A stretch of 23,949 nucleotides of DNA from Treponema sp. UBA4232 (lineage in GTDB: Bacteria; Spirochaetota; Spirochaetia; Treponematales; Treponemataceae), in contig DGXM01000072.1 of NCBI GenBank assembly GCA_002396325.1, positions 1-23,949 of the forward strand. Reading direction: 5' to 3'. The translations under genes were made by a program, and so were the position numbers. Positions 7,113 through 15,000 of the stretch are shown in pieces (the first letter of the stretch is position 1; every line of letters begins with the position of its first letter). The notes below the pieces were generated by a model, which saw only the letters and a list, made by a program, of their open reading frames with translations, had not been told where the DNA came from and made no database searches.

Positions 7113-7763
7113 ATGGCTAAACCAAAGACAGAATTTGCAGTCAACCAAAAGGTTGTGTACCCCAGTCAGGGTGTTGGAAAAGTCACCGATGTTTTCAAAA
7201 AAGAATTCAACGGTGAGATGGTCTATTATTACAAAATCTATATTCCTGTCTCAGATATGTACGTGATGGTCCCGGTAAAGAATTCCTCATTGCTGGGCAT
7301 ACGATCCATTGTCTCCAAAGAAGAGGCTCAGAAAGCGCTTGATATGATAAGCGAGGAATTTGAGCCTGCCACTTCAGACTGGAAACTCAGATATCAGATA
7401 AATCTTGAACTGCTCAAAAAAGGAACGATTGAAGACATTGCGTCGATTGTACGAAGCCTGTATCACCGTTCAAAAGTAAAGGAACTTCCGATTCAGGAAC
7501 GCAAGCTGTACGAAAATGCAAAGAAGCTGCTTGAAGATGAAATTGCCGAAGCGTTCGGTATCTCTCCCGACGAAGTTGAGGGAATGCTTCATGCAAAACT
7601 CGAACCGCTCGGACTCAGGGCAGACAAAAAATCTCTTGTTATACAGGACGATGATGACGAGGATTTTGACGACGACCTGGAAGACGAGAAGGATTCAGTT
7701 GACGATGACGACAGCGATGACGATGAAGATTTAGACGACGAAGACGATGATGAGGAAGACTGA
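7113..7763 (+). CDS. carD: CarD-family RNA-polymerase-binding transcription factor with acidic tail
   Basis: The N-terminus (about 8-65) is a CarD/TRCF RNA-polymerase-interaction domain, with VNQKVVYPSQGVGKV and the YYKIYIP segment. A helical domain follows (about 70-170). CarD proteins bind the RNA polymerase beta subunit and stabilise open promoter complexes, notably for stable-RNA promoters. The last 38 residues (179-216) are 31 Asp/Glu, an unstructured acidic tail not needed for the core CarD fold. The start is fixed by homology: the conserved VNQKVVYP begins ten residues in and no other start is available. It is expected to be translated from a leaderless mRNA. Its 3' end overlaps ispDF by 17 bp, implying coupled translation. 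Confidence 0.93.
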   Translation: MAKPKTEFAVNQKVVYPSQGVGKVTDVFKKEFNGEMVYYYKIYIPVSDMYVMVPVKNSSLLGIRSIVSKEEAQKALDMISEEFEPATSDWKLRYQINLELLKKGTIEDIASIVRSLYHRSKVKELPIQERKLYENAKKLLEDEIAEAFGISPDEVEGMLHAKLEPLGLRADKKSLVIQDDDDEDFDDDLEDEKDSVDDDDSDDDEDLDDEDDDEED

Positions 7764-8964
7764 TTCGATTGCAGTCATACTTCTTGCGGCGGGCAGTTCA
7801 TCCAGAATGGGCACCGGGGTCAAGAAAGAATATCTTCCGCTTGGAAACGGCACTGTACTTTCGCAGTCGTTCATTCCGTTTATTGAGGCCGCTGATTCGC
7901 TTCAAAAAAAAATAAGCGCAGTGATTGTAACTTGTCCTTCCGGGCAGGAGGAGCTTTGCAAAAAAGCTCTTTTCGCCGATTCTCACTTGGCAGAACGATT
8001 CGCTTCCCTTCCCTTGAATTTTATTGCCGGCGGTAAAAGCAGGCAGAAATCTGTTTTTGTCTCACTTGAAAAAGCCGCATCCCTTGCGTCCGAAGAATCA
8101 ATCGTTCTCATCCATGATGCGGCCCGCCCTTACGCTGGTGTTGATTTGGTTTCCCGTGTCATTCTTGAAGCGGAAAAATCAGGAGCCGCAGTGCCTGTGA
8201 TTCCTCCCGTGGACACTCAAAAGGAAATCTCGGAAAATATCATTTCGCGCCATCTGGACAGAAGCACTCTTGGTGCCGTTCAGACTCCGCAGGCATTCGA
8301 GCTGGGGCCCATCCTTTTATGCCACAAGGAAGCAGACAAAAAAGAACACGAATACACTGACGACAGCGAAATCTGGGACAGCTTCCCGCAATTCACAGAA
8401 GGAAGAAAGGTGCATGTTGTGAAAGGCGAAACCGAAAACAAAAAAATAACTTTCCAAAAAGATATACCTCAGTCAGGCGGAACAATCACGAGAATCGGAA
8501 TGGGCACTGATCTGCACAGACTCGTTGAAGGGCGTCCATTCATTCTTGGCGGCATAACAATTCCGGCTGAAAAAGGTGAAGACGGACATTCCGATGGCGA
8601 CGTGCTTCTTCACGCAATCACCGATGCACTTTTGGGCGCGGCGGCAATGGGAGACATAGGTTCTTATTTTCCACCCGAAGATGCAAAATGGAAGGATGCA
8701 AAATCAACGGAACTGCTTTCAACAGTGTGGTCGGAAATACAAAGCAAAGGATGGTCACTTGAAAATCTGGACTGCGTGGTGGAATTCGAAAGGCCGAAAT
8801 TCCTTCCCTGGCGAGAGCAGGTGATTGACTCAATCGCCAATGTGCTGAATACCGGAAGAGAAAGAATTTTTGTCAAGGCAAAGACAAATGAAAAACAGGA
8901 TTCTGTCGGACAAGGAAACGCAATAAAATCATACGCAGTCTGTCTGCTTACAAAATCACTTTGA
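7747..8964 (+). CDS. ispDF: Bifunctional IspD-IspF enzyme of the MEP isoprenoid pathway
   Basis: IspD (residues about 6-240) joins CTP to 2-C-methyl-D-erythritol 4-phosphate. IspF (about 248-405) forms the 2,4-cyclodiphosphate. IspD motifs are LAAGSSSRMG (13-22), HDAARP (123-128) and GAVQTPQAF (176-184). IspF shows GTDLHRL with D255/H257 and H289 in HSDGDVLLHA, the expected metal triad at the family's 34-residue spacing, plus DIGSYFPP and KAKTNEKQDSVGQG. Both halves look active. IspE, which acts between them, is not in the window. The ATG at 7747 (or 7750) lies inside the end of carD, whose GA-rich acidic-tail codons may serve as the ribosome site. Adjacency to carD matches T. pallidum as I recall it. 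Confidence 0.95.
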   Translation: MMRKTDSIAVILLAAGSSSRMGTGVKKEYLPLGNGTVLSQSFIPFIEAADSLQKKISAVIVTCPSGQEELCKKALFADSHLAERFASLPLNFIAGGKSRQKSVFVSLEKAASLASEESIVLIHDAARPYAGVDLVSRVILEAEKSGAAVPVIPPVDTQKEISENIISRHLDRSTLGAVQTPQAFELGPILLCHKEADKKEHEYTDDSEIWDSFPQFTEGRKVHVVKGETENKKITFQKDIPQSGGTITRIGMGTDLHRLVEGRPFILGGITIPAEKGEDGHSDGDVLLHAITDALLGAAAMGDIGSYFPPEDAKWKDAKSTELLSTVWSEIQSKGWSLENLDCVVEFERPKFLPWREQVIDSIANVLNTGRERIFVKAKTNEKQDSVGQGNAIKSYAVCLLTKSL

Positions 8965-8982
8965 TTTTTCAATCCCATCTGC

Positions 8983-9025
8983 AAAAAAAAGCCCCGCTCC
9001 GAACCGGAACAGGGCTTCTGTTTTT
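8983..9025. terminator. Bidirectional terminator between ispDF and the giant coiled-coil gene
   Basis: AAGCCC (8989-8994) pairs with GGGCTT (9012-9017), and inside it TCCG pairs with CGGA. A run of eight A (8983-8990) lies on one side and five T (9021-9025) on the other, so both strands give a hairpin followed by a U-run. It sits exactly between the convergent stops; the plus-strand T-run overlaps the stop codon at 9024. Confidence 0.85.
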
Positions 9026-12000
9026 ATTCTTCTTCCTCGTCATCGTCTGACATTTCAAGAATCAGTTCAACTGCATCGAGCGAAAGATTCAAATTGCTTG
9101 CAATCTGCTCGTTTGTCCATTTCCGCAGTTTCAACTGACGCACTTCTTCACGTACACGCGGCGGGGTTCCTCCTCCAGACGGTTTGGTCTTTTCGGCGGT
9201 TCCGGCTTTTCCAGACTTCTTTTTCGGAGCAGTCTTTGAAATGTCTTTGAGCAGGTCAATCTGCTTGTCGGCATTGTTTGAAAGACGCTGCAACCGTTCC
9301 TCGACATTTGAGATGCCTTCACGGGTTTCGTTCAATTCATCAATGCGCTGTTCCGTCTCATCGAGAATCTGCTGAAGTGAAGAAAGTTTGTCTACCGCGT
9401 CGTTTATGCGTCCGTTGCTTTCCATAATGCGGTTGATTCCTTCCTGAAGGGTCTCAAGCTGGCCCGGCATATCTTCAAGCTGAATATGACAGTCTGCAAG
9501 TCTCTCCTCCAAATCGTGAATGCGGTCTGCGGTGTTGTCCACATTCTGAGCCACGTGTTCGATTGTCTCGGCCTTGTGTTCAATGCGGTCGTACTGCGAC
9601 TTGATTCCCTTGAGAGAGTCTTCGAAGTTGCGGATTGTAACCTGCATATTCACAAGATTGTCGCTCGTTGAATTGAGTTCGGCAATCTTCTGATCCATCG
9701 AATTGCTCAATGCCATAATGCGGCTGAACTTCTGATCAAGGCTGTCGAGCTGCATCTTCTGGTTGTTGTAGTTCGAGATTCTTGAGTCAAGCTCACCACT
9801 GAGTTTCTGCACCTGATCAATCTGGTTTTTCAAATTGATTACGCGGGCCTCGTAAGAAGCAAATCCGTTGATTTTGTCTTTGAGTCCTTCGATTGAGGTG
9901 TCGAGTTGTTTTCTAAGCTGCTCGGCTTTGTCGAAGAGACCTGTCTGTGCAGTGAACCTTGCAATGCCCTTGTTGATTTCGTCTATCTTCAACTGGAGAT
10001 TGTTTGTGTCGTCATTCAGGCGGGTAATCATCTTCTGGTATGCTACGCGGTCGCCCTCTGCGGTTTCCTGCAAATCCCTCTTGAGATTTTTAATCTTAAC
10101 GTCGGCCTGGCTGGTTGCATCGTTGAAGAGATTCTGAGTATTCTTGAGCATCTCGTCGTAACGCTCCTGCAGCTGCGCCATAATCTGCTCAGACCTCTTT
10201 TCGTAAGTCTGAATTGCATCGTCGGCCTTTGCGGTAAGAGTGTCGATATCCTGCTGCACCTTCTGTCTTGAATCGCGGGTCTTTTCGTCAATATCCGCGA
10301 ATCCCTGCTTCTGTTTCTGAAGGAACAAAGCAAGCTGAGACTCGTACTGTGTGTTGGAATCCTTGAACTGCTGTGCAATTTTCTGTTTCCACGCATTGAA
10401 GTCCTGGATTGTTGCATCAATGTTCTGGCTGTGGCTTCTCTGCTTTTCTTCCATTGAAGAGCGGATTTCATCGAAGTGACTGTTAAGCACACGCACATTT
10501 TCCGAAATCTGATCCATCGCCTTTTTGTTGTAGCCGTCGCTTTCCTGCTGCAGCACCGCCGCTGCCTGATCGGTTGTGGCCTTGAGTGCCGAACGGTACT
10601 GCTCAATGAAATCATGCAGACGCTGATTCACAGTGTTAATCTGATTCTGAATGGTTGACTGTCCGGCCTGAAGTGCAGACTGGAATTTTGATTCCTGCTC
10701 CGTTGTGCGGTTCTGTATTTCAGCAATGCGCTCGCGAAGTTCGTCGGCATATTTTGTTTCCATATCGCGGCGGCTTTCTTCGTAAGTGTTCGTGAAGTTT
10801 TCGATGCGTGTGTCGAATTTATTTTTCCATTCACTCAACTGCGCACTGATTTCTTCCTCACGCTTTTTCAAGTCAACAGTGAAATTGTCTTCGAATACTT
10901 TGAGCTGAGTGCCCACCGCATTGTAAGACTTCTGCTTCAAATCCTCAAGGGCGGCTTCAAGAGTTTCAACTTCCTCTTTGAGTTTGTCGCTGCGGGTCTT
11001 TAATGAAGTCTCGAAATTCACATGGTTCTTTGAAACAGATGAAGTGAACTTTTCGAAATCACCCAGAACACGCTGCTGTGACTGCTCCATAATTTTGCGG
11101 AGGGCGTCCTCGAGTTTGTCAACATCGGCACCGGCTGTATTGAGCTTGTTGAAACGATACTCCATTTCCTTTTTGTATTTGTCAAGCTGCTTGTCAAGAC
11201 CGGCAAGGAAAGAAGCCTGTTTGTTTTCATAATCAGCCGCAATACCCTGCATTGCACGTGAAAGATTTGCATCGAAGATTGTGAACTGCTCCTTCATTTC
11301 ACTGTCAAACTGATTGAGTTTCTGTGAACTGAGAGTTGTCTCTTCGTCAATTCTCTTTGCGATTACGTGAGACTCTTCGAGGGCCTTTTCATACTGACTT
11401 CTTGTGTCGGCAATCGCACTTTCAACTTCAGAATGAATTGAATCCGCCCGCTGCTGAACCGCATTCAAAGAGTCGGAAATATTTTTCTGCATGTCTCCCA
11501 CATACTGCTGCAGTTCCTGCTTGTACTGATTCAAGTGGGTCACGCTCATCTCTTTGTATTTTTCGTAAGCGGCCGACTCTTTCTGCTCTGCCTTTGCGAA
11601 CGCGTCATCATACAATGAATCAAAATGGGTCTGTATTTCGGAAGACCTGCTTTCGATATTGTTTTCCAAATCATTAAGTCTCTGGGTATTGTCTCTGGTT
11701 TCGGAGTCAAGCAATGCGGCGGTTCTTTGAGCTTCCGCGAGAGTTTCATTGACCGAATTCTTGAAGTCTTCAATACTGCTCTTGGAAACCGATTCAAGTT
11801 CAGATGTGCGCTTTGCAACAATTTCCTCAAGCGACTGAACCTTCGAAACCAAATCCGCAGTGATTGCGTTAACCTTGTTGTTGATTGCTTCAGACACATC
11901 GGCATCGGTTGAGTCAACGGCGGCCTGAAGACGGTCTGTTCTTTCGCGCAGCTCATTGCCGAGATTTCCTGTAATCTCCACAATCTGCTGATCAAGATTG

Positions 12001-15000
12001 TCGGTGCGTGTGTGCAGATCATCTTCGATGGCCTGTGTGCGCACAGCAATTTGATTTGCAATTTCAGATGCACGGGAATCGAAATCCTGCTGCAAGGTGT
12101 CGGTGCGGGCAAACAGAGAATCGTTCAAGGCCTGGGTCTTTCCCCTCACCATCTCTTCCATATCGGCACTCATCTGCGATACTGACGAACGAAGAGCCTC
12201 AGATTTTTCGTTGAACTGATTGAGCAAATCATCAACCAAAGCCTGAACGGAAGCCTGAAGTCCCGACGTGCGATCGTTGACAGATGATTCAAGAGATGCC
12301 GTCACATCATTCACAGACTGATCAAGATTGATTGTGCGGTCTTTGACAGTACGTGTAAGTGTTTCAATCTTTTCGTTGAGGCCTTTTTCCAAAGCACCGG
12401 CGTTCACTTTTATCGCCTTTGTAATTGCAGCCGTTTTGTCGTTGTACATTTTTGCAAGACCGGTGATTCTTGCACTGTACGTTTTTTCGATTGAGGCGGT
12501 TCTATCTTTAAGATTCTGCTCCACTGCATTTGTGCGTTCAGAAGCATCCCGTTCCATAGAGGAAGTTTTTTCTTCTATTAAATCAAGCAATGATTTTATG
12601 CGGGTGGTTGCATCGTTTTCAACAGCGTCTGTTCTGCTTGTGACCAGTTCCGTAAGATTGTTGGTGCGTTCGGTCAGTTCATTCTCAAGATTCGTAATCA
12701 TCTGAACAACGGACTCTTCAAGGCCTGATGTTTTTTCGTTCACCGAAGAAGTGACATTGTTCGTCAAATCGCGTACGGAAATTTCAATGGCCTCGGCACG
12801 GGTATCAAATTCCTGTTCGATTGAAGACGTGCGGTCATTGTATTTTTCTTCAAGAGCGGAAACAACTTCCTGAAGGTTGCGGTCCAAGGTGTCGGTCTTT
12901 TCACGGAGCTGTGCGGCAAGTGTATTTGTCCTTTCATAAACCTCATCCTGAAGAGCCTCGGTCTTTGAAGTAAGAAGATCTTCCATATTGCGGTTTTTCT
13001 CTTCAACGGCTTCCTCAAGATTTTTTGTCTTATTGATTACGTTTTCAACTATGCTTGAAGTCTTTTCGTTAATGAAAGACTCAAGAGGAATAATGCGTTC
13101 GTTTACCTGAGATGTAAGACTCTGAGTGCGGCTCACAACATCGTTTGAAATGGAATCCGTCTTTTCCGTGAATTCCTCGTTCAAACGCTGGATTGAATTG
13201 TTCAAATAATCACCGAATGCGCTTGTCTTTTGCTCCACGTTTTTCCTGATTGCATCGATTGAAGACATTATGCCTTCTTCAATTCCGTCGGTGCGTGTGG
13301 AAACATTTTCCACGAATTCTGCAATACGGGAATCAACGCTTTCCTCAAGCGAACCGGTTTTTTCTTTGAATCTGGATTCAAGTTCCTCGGTTTTTTCGTT
13401 GAACGAATCTTCAAGGGTTGAAGTCTTTTCGGAGAAAGCCTCTTCGATTGACTCGGTTTTTTCATTGAAGGCATCCTGAAGGGAAGATGTTTTTTCGTTG
13501 AAAGATTCCGTGAGAGATGCCGTGGTTTCGGTGAACTGTTCTTCAAGCTCGGAAGCACGTCCGCCGAATGTGTCCTGCAATTCCTGAGCCTGAGCATTGA
13601 AGCGTTCCTCAAGTTCCGCAGTCTTTTCGTTGAATTCATTCTCCAGATTGTCTGTGCGGCCTGTAAGATTTTCCTCCAAACCTGCAACGCGTGAATTGAG
13701 AGAATCCTCAAGAGTTGATGTGCGCTCGTTGATTTCATCTTCCAAATCGGAAGTCTTTTCTTCGAGAGCAGAGCGGAGTTCGTTGGTGCGGTCGTTCAAA
13801 TCCTGAGTGTAATTGTTCGTGAGATCCGTGTACTGACTGATTGCCTCGTCGGTCTTGCTGCGGACATCTTCAATCAAAGTATTGAGTTTTTCAACAACCT
13901 GAGACTCCAAATCTCCGGAAGTGTCTTTAATCTGCTTTTCAAGAGTGCCTGTGCGCTCCTCAAGTGCGGCCTGGAGTTCTGCCGTGCGGGTTTCAATATT
14001 ACGTGTGTAATTTCCGGTTGTCTCGGCATACTGCGCTATTGCTTCATCGGCACGCTGCTTGACCTCATCTATCATCTTTTCAATTCTCTGATTGATTCCG
14101 ATTTCAAGAGAGCCTGATTTGTCTTTTATCTGGTCCGAAAGCAGGGCGACTTTTTCCTGAAGCACATCGTAAAGCTCATCGGTGCGGGCCTGAACATCCT
14201 GATCATAAGAAGCGGTTGTACTGCGGTATTTTTCAATTGCGGCTTCGGTTTCCTGCTGAACGTTGAATGTCATGTCATCGAGTTTCTGTTTAAGGAGAGA
14301 CTCAAGGGCTTCGGTCTTTTTCTTTATATCGGTGCTGATTGCCGTGGTTCTTGCGTTGAGATCACCTGTGCGCTGCTTTATGTCTGCGTCGAGAGTAATC
14401 ACTTTGTCGTTCAATGCGGCGGTGAGAGCTGAAGTCTTCTGCTTGATGTCCGCCTGAAGATTTGAAGTGCGTGTGTCAAGGTCATCGGAAAGAGTCGTGG
14501 TCTTTTCTTTGATTGCGGCTTCAAGAGCCTTGGTGATTTCGTTGAGGGAAGCCGTGATTGCACTGTTCTTCTGTTTGAGTTCAGCGGCAAATGCGGAATT
14601 CTTGTCGTTGAGCGAGTCGGTGAGTTCCGTGATTTTGTTTTTAATATCGCCGTCAAGATTTGAAGTCTTTTCGTTGAAGTTGGAAACCATATTTGCAATA
14701 CGCTGCTTGCAGGAAGCCTCCACAGTCTGAGTGCGCGTGCTTACATAATTCTCCAAATCCTCAGTCTTTTTGGTCACAGACTGCTCAAGTGCCTCGGTGC
14801 GGCTCTGAACCGAAGCCTCCAAATCCTCGGTGCGCTGGGCATAGGATTCCTGAATTCCCTGTGCGCGGTTTTCAAGAAGTTCCTGCAGATCGGAAATGCG
14901 CTGGACAATCTGTTCTTCGATGCCCTTCGTTTTATTGTCCATATTGATTTCAAAGGAAGAGGTTTTGTCGTCAACAATGGATTCGATGGATGCGGCTCTG

